A DNA stretch of 64,000 nt from Asticcacaulis solisilvae (lineage in GTDB: Bacteria; Pseudomonadota; Alphaproteobacteria; Caulobacterales; Caulobacteraceae): positions 186,001 to 250,000 of the forward strand of contig NZ_JAGGMI010000007.1 of NCBI RefSeq assembly GCF_017875235.1. Direction: 5' to 3'. The notes below the pieces were generated by a model. The model saw only the letters and a list, made by a program, of their open reading frames with translations, was not told the origin of the DNA and made no database searches. Below, in pieces: positions 8,453 to 16,342 of the stretch (the stretch's first letter is position 1; every line of letters begins with the position of its first letter). Position numbers and translations under genes: made by a program.

Positions 8453-8542
8453 GCGCATAATAAGTTCGCGAAAATGGTTAATAGGGTTTAGTCGTTCGCG
8501 GCCGCGTAATAGGTTAACGCGCGCCCATCAGGAGATTGCGAC

Positions 8543-9163
8543 ATGACCAGACCCGCCCTCATTCTTGGTATCTCTGCCGCGTTCGTACTGTCCTTTCTGC
8601 CGCTGGCCGCGTCGGCCGGCGCGGCTTATTCCAGCAACCACCGTCCCGCCCAATGGCAGCGCGCGCACGACGGCCAAGGCGTGATGCGCGTCTATGGCGG
8701 CGACGCGTACCGCGCGCCCGAGGCCTATACCGGCGGCGAATTCCGTGGCGGACTGGACGTCCAGACCGCGCATGACGATGCCGACTACCGGGACGAAGCG
8801 TACCGTGAAACGCGTTACGCGGACGAATATTACGAAGACGCCAACCGTTACGCTGCACCGTGCCGGTCGGTGTGCGTGACGGCCTATGCGCCTCCTCCGC
8901 CACCGCCATGTGCCACCGAAGTTCGCCGCGAGGTCGGCTATACGGCGCCGCGCGTCGTCTCGCGCGCCGTCGTGGTCGAAAACGAAAGGCATGAATATTA
9001 CCAGTCGTCGCATGCTTATAGCGATCAACGCTATGATGCTCGTCATGACGACTGCCCCTGCCGCAGCGGTCACTATCGCGATGCGGAACATGATGACCGT
9101 TATGACGACCGCTACGATGATCGCTATGTCGGCCAGGGGCGGGACGTGTTCGGCCGCTACTGA
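8543..9163 (+). CDS. Exported Asp/Tyr/Arg-rich protein of unknown function
   Basis: This 206-aa protein is well supported by a CAGGAG ribosome-binding site before the ATG. A clear signal peptide (cleavage near ASAGAA, about 25) is followed by a low-complexity region full of Asp, Tyr, Arg and His. It includes a seven-residue proline run (about 116-123), four cysteines in two pairs (PCRSVC and DCPC) and a C-terminal threefold DDRY repeat. I recognise no domain. The composition suggests an envelope or secreted protein, perhaps metal- or surface-binding, but that is only inference. GGTTAA motifs upstream resemble CtrA half sites. Confidence 0.65.
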   Translation: MTRPALILGISAAFVLSFLPLAASAGAAYSSNHRPAQWQRAHDGQGVMRVYGGDAYRAPEAYTGGEFRGGLDVQTAHDDADYRDEAYRETRYADEYYEDANRYAAPCRSVCVTAYAPPPPPPCATEVRREVGYTAPRVVSRAVVVENERHEYYQSSHAYSDQRYDARHDDCPCRSGHYRDAEHDDRYDDRYDDRYVGQGRDVFGRY

Positions 9164-9274
9164 TCCGCCAGGCTGGGCGGGGTCACGAACCTTATTGCGA
9201 AAAAATCCGCGATCGGCGTAACCGTAGCGGTCAGGAAGCCGTATATAGACGGCTACGCATGAAAGGACCGCGCA

Positions 9275-9796
9275 ATGACCCCGTCCGCAGATTCCCCTTC
9301 TTCCGCTGCCAGGTCTTCACTGGGATTCGACCTGACCCCGCCGACCGCCGATGAGATCACGGCGCTGGCCGCCCGGCTCGATCCGGAGGCGCGGCGCATC
9401 CTGCTCAATCACGGCACCGAACCGCCCTTCTGCGGCAGATTCGATGAATACGAAGAGGAGGGGACCTATGTCTGTAACCTCTGCGGCCTGCCGCTGTTTT
9501 CGTCGCGCGCCAAGTTCCATTCCGGCTCCGGCTGGCCGAGCTTCTTCGAATGCATCGACGCCGACCATATCCGGAATATTCGCGACACCTCGCACGGCAT
9601 GATACGCATCGAAATCCGCTGCGGCCGCTGCGATTCGCACCTGGGCCACGTCTTCGAGGACGGCCCGCGCCCTACAGGCCTGCGCTATTGCCTGAACTCG
9701 GTTGCCATGGATTTTGTTGCCGAAGGACATCCATTGCCGGACCGTCTGCTACGTGGCGCGCCCGAAGGTGAAGTTATTCAGGCGTCCGGCGCGTAA
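9275..9796 (+). CDS. msrB: Peptide-methionine (R)-S-oxide reductase
   Basis: This 173-aa protein reduces methionine-R-sulfoxide in proteins. The zinc site is intact: Cys67-x2-Cys70 (CNLC) and Cys116-x2-Cys119 (CGRC). The catalytic signature RYCLNS gives Cys139 as nucleophile. SGSGWPSFFE and SHLGHVFEDGP are family hallmarks. An N-terminal extension of about 20 residues is polar and not a signal peptide, so the enzyme is probably cytoplasmic. GAAAGGA precedes the ATG. It is a single-gene unit; the promoter region 9164-9274 shows no obvious operator. Confidence 0.93.
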   Translation: MTPSADSPSSAARSSLGFDLTPPTADEITALAARLDPEARRILLNHGTEPPFCGRFDEYEEEGTYVCNLCGLPLFSSRAKFHSGSGWPSFFECIDADHIRNIRDTSHGMIRIEIRCGRCDSHLGHVFEDGPRPTGLRYCLNSVAMDFVAEGHPLPDRLLRGAPEGEVIQASGA

Positions 9797-9875
9797 GCGA
9801 GAAATTCACGTTTTTGCCCCATGATGTGTCGAATCTGAGGACGCGCGAAAAGCGTCCTATCGAATCGGTGGCAGA

Positions 9876-12047
9876 ATGCAGAAGTTGTTCTCGGGTTGGC
9901 GTATCGAGCCCAAGGCGCGCACCTTGTTTGGTCTGGTGGCGCTGGGGTGCGTCGGTTTCATTGTGGCGATCATCGCGCTGATGTACTCGTCGCTGGCCGT
10001 CGTGACTGACAAGGCGAATGAAATCTACGCTGTCCGCTCGATCGAATCCGTTCAGGGCGCGATCCAGACGACCATTGAACGCATGACCTCCCAGGTCGAG
10101 GACAACACCCTTTGGGACGATGCCGTCGCGCACCTTTATGCGCCCAAACTGGACCGGAAGTGGGTCTATTCGACCTGGGGCGCCGTGGCCCAGGACGATT
10201 ACGGCTATGATGGCGTCTACGTTCTCGACGAGAACTTCCGCGTTCTTGAAGGTTACCGCAACGGCCAACGGCAGCCCGACGCCGACCTCGCTATGTTCGG
10301 CAATGGATTTGCGTCCCTGATCGGGCTGCATGGCGAAGCCCTTCGCTCCGGCGCCCATCCGGTCTCAGGCCTGACCTACATGAAGGACGGCGTCGCTATT
10401 GTCGGCATCAGCCTGGTCCGCCCGACCAAGGGCGTCCTGACCGGTCACGGCGCCACCAAACGCTATCTGGTCATGACGCGCCACATGTCGGCGGCCATGC
10501 TGACGGACCTGTCCGAAACCTTTCGCATCGACGGCATCAAGCTGACGCCGACGACGAATTCGGCCGAGCCTTACCTCCGGCTTGTCGACGCCAGCAACCA
10601 GGAGGTCGGCCGCCTGACCTGGATCCTGCGCCAGCCGGGCGTGGAAGCCGTTCGCGCGGCCAGCTCGCATATCCAGATGATCGCTTGGCTGATCGGTGGC
10701 GTCGTCCTGCTGGTCTTCGGCATCGCCGGTTACAGCCTCTTCAGGCTGGCCAAGAACGAACAGGTGGCGCGGACCTTCGCCCTGACCGATAATCTCAGCG
10801 GCCTGCCCAACCGCCGGGCGCTGTTTGAACGCCTGCAGAAGTTCGGCGCCATGCGCGGACCGGTGCATAAATGCGTGGTCTTCATCGACCTCGACGGATT
10901 CAAGGATGTCAATGACGTCTACGGCCATTCGACGGGCGACAAGCTGATCATGATCGTCGCGGCGGCGCTGAAGGAATTCCTGCCCAAGGACGGCGTCCTG
11001 GCCCGCATGGGTGGCGACGAGTTCGCCATGCTGCTGGGCGGCAAGCACGCTGACCAAGACTGTCAGATTTTCGCCGAACAGGCCCTGGCCTTCCTGACCA
11101 AGCCGATCAAGATCGGGGAACGCACGGTCCAGATTGGCGCCAGCATCGGTATCGCCGCCGGTGACCTGAAGACCTGCCGCAGCCAGGAGCTGTTCCGCCG
11201 CGCCGACATGGCGATGTACCATTCAAAGAGCACCGGCAAGGCGCGCATCACCTGGTACGACGGCGAGCTTGATGCCGCCCGGATGCGCAAGCAAGCCCTC
11301 GAGACCGGCATGCGCAATGGTCTGACACGCGACGAGTTCGATGTCGTCTATCAGCCGATCGTCGATGCGCGCACGCAAGGCGTGATCGCCGTCGAAGCCC
11401 TGGTCCGCTGGCCGCGCCGCCCCGAAGGCGAGCTTTTCCCTGACCAGTTCATTTCCCTGGCTGAGTCCAGCGGCCTGATCCATCCGCTGGGTCAGTTCGT
11501 GCTGCGCAAGGCGTGCCAGGACGTCCTGCACATGCCGGGGCTTCGCCTGAGCGTCAATATCTCGCCGGCGCAATTCCGTGATGCCGAATTTGAAAGCAAG
11601 GTCGCAGGCATCCTGGCCGAGACCGGCTTCCCGGCCGAGCGTCTGGAGCTGGAGGTGACCGAAGGCTACCTGATCGAAAACCCGGACCGGGCGATCGCCG
11701 CCGTCGGCACGCTGAAGGCGCTGGGCGTTTCGATCGCGCTTGACGATTTCGGCACGGGCTATTCCAGCATCGGTTACCTGCGCCGTTATAACTTCGACAA
11801 GATCAAGATCGACAAGTCGCTGGCCGGCAAGGTCGATCGCGATCCGCAGGCCGCCGCGCTCGTCGCCGGCACGGTCAATATCGCCAACGCGCTTGGCCTG
11901 GCCGTGACGGCCGAAGGCGTCGAGACCGAAGATCACGTGCGCCTGCTGAAACTCGCGGGCTGTCACTTCCTGCAGGGCTATTATTTCAGCCGCCCCAAGA
12001 GCCTTGCTGATCTTCACAACCTGCTTGCCGCCCGTGCGGTGGCTTAA
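9876..12047 (+). CDS. CHASE4-GGDEF-EAL cyclic-di-GMP synthase/phosphodiesterase
   Basis: This is a 723-aa inner-membrane protein. TM1 is at about 17-40, followed by a periplasmic CHASE4-type sensor (about 41-265, with ERMTSQVEDNTLWDDAV), TM2 at about 268-291, a GGDEF domain (about 298-465) and an EAL domain (about 475-720). The GGDEF motif is intact at 379-383. The inhibitory RxxD I-site, expected at 371-374, reads KDGV and is absent. The phosphodiesterase motifs EALVRW (507-512), LEVTEG, DDFGTGYSS and AEGVETE are all present, so both activities are plausible. The signal sensed is unknown. It ends exactly where the convergent gene at 12048 ends. Confidence 0.92.
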   Translation: MQKLFSGWRIEPKARTLFGLVALGCVGFIVAIIALMYSSLAVVTDKANEIYAVRSIESVQGAIQTTIERMTSQVEDNTLWDDAVAHLYAPKLDRKWVYSTWGAVAQDDYGYDGVYVLDENFRVLEGYRNGQRQPDADLAMFGNGFASLIGLHGEALRSGAHPVSGLTYMKDGVAIVGISLVRPTKGVLTGHGATKRYLVMTRHMSAAMLTDLSETFRIDGIKLTPTTNSAEPYLRLVDASNQEVGRLTWILRQPGVEAVRAASSHIQMIAWLIGGVVLLVFGIAGYSLFRLAKNEQVARTFALTDNLSGLPNRRALFERLQKFGAMRGPVHKCVVFIDLDGFKDVNDVYGHSTGDKLIMIVAAALKEFLPKDGVLARMGGDEFAMLLGGKHADQDCQIFAEQALAFLTKPIKIGERTVQIGASIGIAAGDLKTCRSQELFRRADMAMYHSKSTGKARITWYDGELDAARMRKQALETGMRNGLTRDEFDVVYQPIVDARTQGVIAVEALVRWPRRPEGELFPDQFISLAESSGLIHPLGQFVLRKACQDVLHMPGLRLSVNISPAQFRDAEFESKVAGILAETGFPAERLELEVTEGYLIENPDRAIAAVGTLKALGVSIALDDFGTGYSSIGYLRRYNFDKIKIDKSLAGKVDRDPQAAALVAGTVNIANALGLAVTAEGVETEDHVRLLKLAGCHFLQGYYFSRPKSLADLHNLLAARAVA

Positions 12048-12449
12048 TCACGGCAGGTTGACAGCCGCCAGGACCGCCCTGAACTGGGCGGCATCCCTGC
12101 GCCTCAGGTCGAGCAGGTCCTCGACCAGCCGGTCCTGCCGCGTCTGGCGCGCCTCTGTCTTTTCCCGATCGATGCGCGCCTTCAGTTCCATGAGGTCGGT
12201 GACGCACCTGTCTTTCGACAGGGCGGGGTCTGTCTCAACCTCGCGCTCGATCAGCAGCGCGACTACGTCCATCACCCGACCGATCTGCCGGCCGTAAGAG
12301 TCCTGGGCCAGTATGCGTCGCTCGGTGTCGGGCGCCGAGGAATTGGCTTCGTTGATTGTCGTGGAGAAGGTGATCGGCAGGATCGGCTGCTCCAGTTTTT
12401 CGGGTGCGAGATTCGGCCATATGGGCCAGAAGGCGGACATCGGCGGCAT
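12048..12449 (-). CDS. Small unknown protein with charged C-terminal helix
   Basis: This 133-aa protein has a strong CAGGAG ribosome-binding site seven bases before the ATG at 12449, which makes it a convincing gene. The N-terminus is proline- and tryptophan-rich (PPMSAFWPIWPN); the remainder is mostly Arg/Glu/Asp-rich helix (about 70-125) without membrane spans or signal peptide. I do not recognise a family. Its stop codon abuts the stop codon of the GGDEF-EAL gene with no base between, so antisense effects of read-through are possible. It is probably cytoplasmic. Confidence 0.65.
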   Translation of the reverse strand: MPPMSAFWPIWPNLAPEKLEQPILPITFSTTINEANSSAPDTERRILAQDSYGRQIGRVMDVVALLIEREVETDPALSKDRCVTDLMELKARIDREKTEARQTRQDRLVEDLLDLRRRDAAQFRAVLAAVNLP

Positions 12450-12788
12450 GGAAAACTCCTGGTTGAGGCGGCTCCACTATAACCCGCACGGCGGCTCTTG
12501 GCTTTGTAAACCTGAATTTTGCGGTTTCCGCTGCGAATGAGACGCAGCTGGATGTCCTTATTTTTGTGTGATGGTCTACATATAAATATAAGGTATTCAA
12601 TAATCTCATAAAAATTATAATCCGTATAAGGATTAAAATTACGGACTCAAATTTCAGTGAAAATACTCCGTTAGCTGACAAAATTCACTTGAAAATCACA
12701 AAAAAAGGCGCAGCCTGAGAGGGCAGTATTCAGGCTGTGCCCGGAACAGGCGTTACGCCCAAGACCAAAAAAACCGGAGTGAAACCCT
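12450..12788. other. 339-base gap with AT-rich island
   Basis: No gene is visible. The part from about 12541 to 12706 is strikingly AT-rich compared with all surrounding DNA, with runs such as TATAAATATAAGG and GGATTAAAATTACGG. The right end carries a hairpin (12707-12741). It probably holds the promoters of both flanking divergent genes. Confidence 0.6.
12707..12741 (-). terminator. Terminator-like hairpin facing the minus strand
   Basis: GGCGCAGCCTGA pairs with TCAGGCTGTGCC (12 pairs, one G-U) around an 11-base loop. A run of seven A on the left becomes a U-tract for leftward transcription. No leftward gene ends here, so it may insulate the AT-rich region or act in the leader of the gene at 12789. 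Confidence 0.5.
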
Positions 12789-13151
12789 ATGATGAAATCT
12801 GTTGTCCTTGCCTCATTGACCCTTGCGGGCCTCACCCTGGCGTCCAGTCCGGCGTGGGCCGAATGCGACGGCCGCCAGGAGGAAATGGTCGGCCGCGCCA
12901 TCGCGCAGAAGGTCGAGAAGAATATCCCGGCTGAGGAACGTCAGGGGGCGCGCGCGATCGATCTGGACCGCTGCGAAGGCGGCAGCACCAAGTTCCGCGC
13001 CAAGTTCCGTTATCACGTCGAACGCGATGGTCAGAAGACCTGGGTGGTTGAAGGCGAAGCCAACGGCAAGGATGACACTGTTAGCAATGTGCGCGTCGTC
13101 CGCTCAGCGCCGGAAACGCCACGTCAGTACGCCCGCGCCGACAACTGGTAA
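12789..13151 (+). CDS. Small exported protein of unknown function
   Basis: This 120-aa protein starts at the first of two adjacent ATG codons, with CCGGAG upstream. It has a signal peptide with likely cleavage after AWA (about 24). The mature part is about 95 residues with two cysteines (Cys26 and Cys57), which could form a disulphide. A beta-rich middle (TKFRAKFRYHVERDGQKTWV) has alternating charge. I recognise no domain; it is probably periplasmic. The upstream DNA is an AT-rich island, unlike the rest of the window, but codon use in the gene itself looks native. Confidence 0.7.
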   Translation: MMKSVVLASLTLAGLTLASSPAWAECDGRQEEMVGRAIAQKVEKNIPAEERQGARAIDLDRCEGGSTKFRAKFRYHVERDGQKTWVVEGEANGKDDTVSNVRVVRSAPETPRQYARADNW

Positions 13152-13156
13152 AAAAA

Positions 13157-13182
13157 GGCGGCGCTCCTTATGGGGCGCCGCC
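13157..13182 (-). terminator. Terminator for the aldehyde dehydrogenase gene
   Basis: GGCGGCGC and GCGCCGCC form an 8-bp stem. Six A bases at its left edge give a U-tract for leftward transcription. It lies 29 bases past the stop of the minus-strand gene and may also slow rightward transcription from 12789. Confidence 0.75.
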
Positions 13183-13210
13183 AGTTTATCTGGATCTTGA
13201 GTTCCCGCGC

Positions 13211-14665
13211 TTAGAGCGGGAACTGATAAGCCGTCTTGACGATCGTGTAGAATTCCTTGGCGTAGGCGCCTTGTTCGCGCGGGCCGAAGGATGAGGCTTT
13301 GCGGCCGCCGAACGGCACGTGGTAGTCGACGCCGGCGGTCGGCAGGTTGACCATGACCATGCCCGACTGGATGCGACGCTTGAAGGTCTCGGCGGCCTTC
13401 AGCGACTTGGTGCAGATGCCGGCCGACAGGCCCATTTCGGTGTCGTTGGCGACCTTGATGGCCTCTTCCAGGTCCTTGACGCGGATGACCGAAGCGACCG
13501 GGCCGAAGACCTCTTCCTTGTTGATCGCCATGTCGGGCGAGGTCTTGTCGATCAGGGTCGGAGCATAATAGTAGCCAGGCGTGCCGAACGTCAGGTCTTC
13601 GCCACCGGCGACGACGACGCCGCCTTCGGACTTGGCCTTGGCGACCGCGTCACGGGCGATGTCGAGTTGCTCCTGCGAAGCGATCGGGCCCATCTGGACG
13701 CCGTCGGCGCGGCTGTCGCCCACCTTGATCGCCTTGGTGGCGGCGGCGAGCGCTTCGACGAACTTGTCGGCGATGCCTTCGGTGACGATGATGCGCGACG
13801 AGGCCGTGCAGCGGTGGCCCGACGAGAAGAAGGACGAGTTCAGCACCGAGTTGACGGCATTGTCGAGATCGGCATCGTCGAGGACGACGACCGGGTTCTT
13901 GCCGCCCATTTCGCACTGGACGCGCTTGCCCTTGGCGACGGCCTGGTCGCGGACGCGCGTGCCGGTCGGCACCGAGCCGGTGAAAGAGATGGCGTCACAG
14001 CCGTCGATCATCAGCGGGCCGGCGACAGAGCCGCGGGCAAACACAACGTTCAGCACGCCCTTGGGTAGGCCGGCGCGGTTCAGGATGTCGGCCAGTTCCC
14101 AGGCGCAGGCCGGGGTCAGTTCGGCGGGCTTGCAGACGACCGTGTTGCCAAAGGCAATGGCAGGCGCCATCTTCCAGGCCGGGATGGCGATCGGGAAGTT
14201 CCACGGGCAGATCAGACCGATGACGCCGACGGGCTCACGGGTGATCTCGACCTTGACGCCCGGACGGACCGAGTCAAGGACTTCGCCATGGGCGCGCAGC
14301 GCTTCGCCGGCGAAATATTTGAAGATGTGACCGGCGCGGGTGACTTCGCCGATGCCTTCCGGCAGGGTCTTGCCTTCTTCGCGCGACAGAAGCGCGCCGA
14401 GTTCGGCCTTGCGGGCAAGAATCTCGGTGCCGGCATTATCGAGCACGTCGAAGCGCTGCTGCGGCGTCGAGAACTGCCAGGTTTCAAAAGCGGCCTTGGC
14501 GGCGGCGATGGCGGCCTTGACTTCGGCTTCGCCGGCGGTCGAGTAAACGCCGATGATGTCGTTGGTGTCCGACGGATTGATATCGTTGAAGGTCTTGTCG
14601 GTGGTGACCCACTCACCGTTGATCAGGTTGCCTTTAGTGGAAATTTGGCCTTGGGTATCCGGCAT
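13211..14665 (-). CDS. Aldehyde dehydrogenase, perhaps alpha-ketoglutarate semialdehyde dehydrogenase
   Basis: This 484-aa NAD(P)-dependent aldehyde dehydrogenase of the class with soluble tetramers has PWNFPIAIPAWK (Asn156), general base Glu252 in CEMGGKNP, nucleophile Cys286 in SSGHRCTASSR and the EEVFGP motif. The FFSSGHRCTASSR segment and overall length resemble ketoglutarate semialdehyde dehydrogenases, which end the Weimberg xylose and sugar-acid routes used by Caulobacter. That narrower call is inference only. GAGGAG precedes the ATG. A near-palindromic GTTAGCGCTCAC (14711) upstream resembles a LacI-type sugar operator and fits a sugar-catabolic role. No other xylose gene is beside it. 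Confidence 0.85.
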   Translation of the reverse strand: MPDTQGQISTKGNLINGEWVTTDKTFNDINPSDTNDIIGVYSTAGEAEVKAAIAAAKAAFETWQFSTPQQRFDVLDNAGTEILARKAELGALLSREEGKTLPEGIGEVTRAGHIFKYFAGEALRAHGEVLDSVRPGVKVEITREPVGVIGLICPWNFPIAIPAWKMAPAIAFGNTVVCKPAELTPACAWELADILNRAGLPKGVLNVVFARGSVAGPLMIDGCDAISFTGSVPTGTRVRDQAVAKGKRVQCEMGGKNPVVVLDDADLDNAVNSVLNSSFFSSGHRCTASSRIIVTEGIADKFVEALAAATKAIKVGDSRADGVQMGPIASQEQLDIARDAVAKAKSEGGVVVAGGEDLTFGTPGYYYAPTLIDKTSPDMAINKEEVFGPVASVIRVKDLEEAIKVANDTEMGLSAGICTKSLKAAETFKRRIQSGMVMVNLPTAGVDYHVPFGGRKASSFGPREQGAYAKEFYTIVKTAYQFPL

Positions 14666-14710
14666 GGTGGCTCCTCACGATGTGATGTTTTGGGCTCTAT
14701 AGGACACTAT

Positions 14711-14722
14711 GTTAGCGCTCAC
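14711..14722. promoter_or_regulatory. Candidate LacI-type operator for the aldehyde dehydrogenase gene
   Basis: GTTAGCGCTCAC is a 12-bp palindrome with one mismatched pair and a central CG, 46 bases before the start codon. LacI-family operators have this form, and Caulobacter xylose-regulated promoters carry a TTAGCGCTAA-like site as I recall. It is a single site only. Confidence 0.4.
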
Positions 14723-14948
14723 AAGGGTCATATAGGCGGGCGTGACGGCGCCTATATAGTCAGACAAATGCCGTTTGTAACCCCTTATTGTCCTGTCGCG
14801 TATCTCTTTCCGAAAACCGCTATACACTTTTGAAGGTGCGCATAACACGGTGCGCTGTGAAACCTTGGGTAACGCCTTTTGAGGTGCATTCTGAGCGGGG
14901 GCTGTTTAAAGCCCGAAATCAAATAGTTACCGATCAAAGGCGCTTCTC

Positions 14949-16109
14949 ATGGCTATTCCGTTTATCGACCTCGGCATTCAGCGTCAACGTATCGGCGCGG
15001 CGATCGAAGCCTCAGTGCTCAAGGTCATCAACCACGGCGCCTATATCATGGGCCCGGAAGTCCGCGCCTTCGAAGCCGACATGAACGTCTTCGCCAAATC
15101 GAAGCACTGCCTGTCGTGCGCCAATGGCACCGACGCCATAGAGCTGATCCTGCTGGGGCTGGGCGTAGGCCCAGGTGATGCGGTCTTCGTGCCGGCCTTT
15201 ACCTTCGTGGCCACGGCCGAAGTCGTGCCGATGACCGGCGCAGAGCCGGTCTTTGTCGATATCGAACCCGACACCTACAATATCGATGTCGCCAAGCTCG
15301 ACGCGGCCATCGAGGCCGTCAGCAAGGAAGGCCGGCTGAAGCCCGCCGCCATCATTGCCGTCGACCTGTTTGGCCAGCCCGCCGACTATCCGGCGCTGTC
15401 GGCCATCGCGAAGAAGCATGGCCTGCCGCTGATCTCGGACGCGGCGCAAGGGTTTGGCGGCACGATCAATGGCCGGCAGTCGCTGGAATGGTGCGTTGCA
15501 ACCGCGACCAGCTTCTATCCGGCCAAGCCACTCGGCTGCTATGGCGACGGCGGCGCGGTGGTGACCAATGACGACGCCCTGATGGAGCGCATGGTGTCGT
15601 TCCGCGTCCACGGCGGCGCCACGGCGACCGACATGGCCGAGCACAAATTCGATCATGAGGCCAAGTACCTCAATGTCCGCGTCGGTATGAATTCGCGCCT
15701 CGACACCATCCAGGCGGCGGTGCTGATCGAAAAGCTGCGCATCTTCGGTGAAGAAATCGATATGCGTCAGAAGGTTGCCGCGCGCTATAACGCCTTGCTG
15801 GCCGGAAAGGTGGCGAGCGTGCCATTCGTGAAAGACCGCTTTGTCTCGACCTGGGCGCAGTACACGATCGAGCACGAAAACCGTGACGCGCTCCAGGTTC
15901 ATCTTCGCAATGCCGGCGTGCCGACGGCGGTCTATTATCCGATCCCGCTGCACCAGCAACCGGGCTACGCCATGTTCCAGGGCGGTCCGCGCGACCTTGG
16001 TGTGTCGGAAGCCAAGGCGAAAACCGTCATCAGCCTGCCGTTCAGCCCCTATCTCGACGAGGCGACCCAGGACCAGATTATTGCGGCTGTAACCGCATTC
16101 GGCGGGTAA
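14949..16109 (+). CDS. DegT/DnrJ/EryC1 sugar aminotransferase, WbpE-like
   Basis: This 386-aa PLP enzyme opens with IPFIDLGIQRQRI and has CANGTDAIELILLGLGVGPGD, SDAAQGFGG (Asp164) and the PLP lysine K193 in YPAKPLGCYGDGGA. The AKPLGCYGDGGA and MNSRLDTIQAAVL stretches match WbpE, which makes UDP-2-acetamido-3-amino-uronic acid for surface polysaccharide. Other DegT transaminases are possible. It is separate from the pseBCI operon and has no sugar-biosynthetic neighbours, so its partners must lie elsewhere. AAAGGCG precedes the ATG. It is a single-gene transcription unit. Confidence 0.85.
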   Translation: MAIPFIDLGIQRQRIGAAIEASVLKVINHGAYIMGPEVRAFEADMNVFAKSKHCLSCANGTDAIELILLGLGVGPGDAVFVPAFTFVATAEVVPMTGAEPVFVDIEPDTYNIDVAKLDAAIEAVSKEGRLKPAAIIAVDLFGQPADYPALSAIAKKHGLPLISDAAQGFGGTINGRQSLEWCVATATSFYPAKPLGCYGDGGAVVTNDDALMERMVSFRVHGGATATDMAEHKFDHEAKYLNVRVGMNSRLDTIQAAVLIEKLRIFGEEIDMRQKVAARYNALLAGKVASVPFVKDRFVSTWAQYTIEHENRDALQVHLRNAGVPTAVYYPIPLHQQPGYAMFQGGPRDLGVSEAKAKTVISLPFSPYLDEATQDQIIAAVTAFGG

Positions 16110-16297
16110 TTGTGCCCTAACAGGGTGGTTTTGGCGCAAATTTTTACCTGAGCGATAACCATTTTTGCCACCAATTGAGAAAATTTCTCAAAAAATGTCG
16201 GAGCGCAGGAAAAATTTCACTTTGACTCCGCTGAGAGTCTTGCTATGGACTGAAAAAATAACGTCACATTTCGCACCTGCACACTGACCGAAGACTC

Positions 16298-16311
16298 GGT
16301 GCGCATTGTGC
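16298..16311 (+). promoter_or_regulatory. Possible sigma-54 promoter of amtB
   Basis: GG, ten bases, GC occurs 32 bases before the amtB start within CTCGGTGCGCATTGTGCTG. The -24 GG and -12 GC spacing fits sigma-54. The surrounding bases match the full consensus poorly. It would fit NtrC control of ammonium uptake. Confidence 0.3.
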
Positions 16312-16342
16312 TGTGGCTGTGGGCTAGGGATATCGGCGACAG

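Noticed and set aside
12671-12901. Minus-strand frame that would use the hairpin at 12707 as its terminator
   Set aside because: No ribosome-binding site or recognisable domain, and it overlaps the well-supported exported protein gene at 12789.
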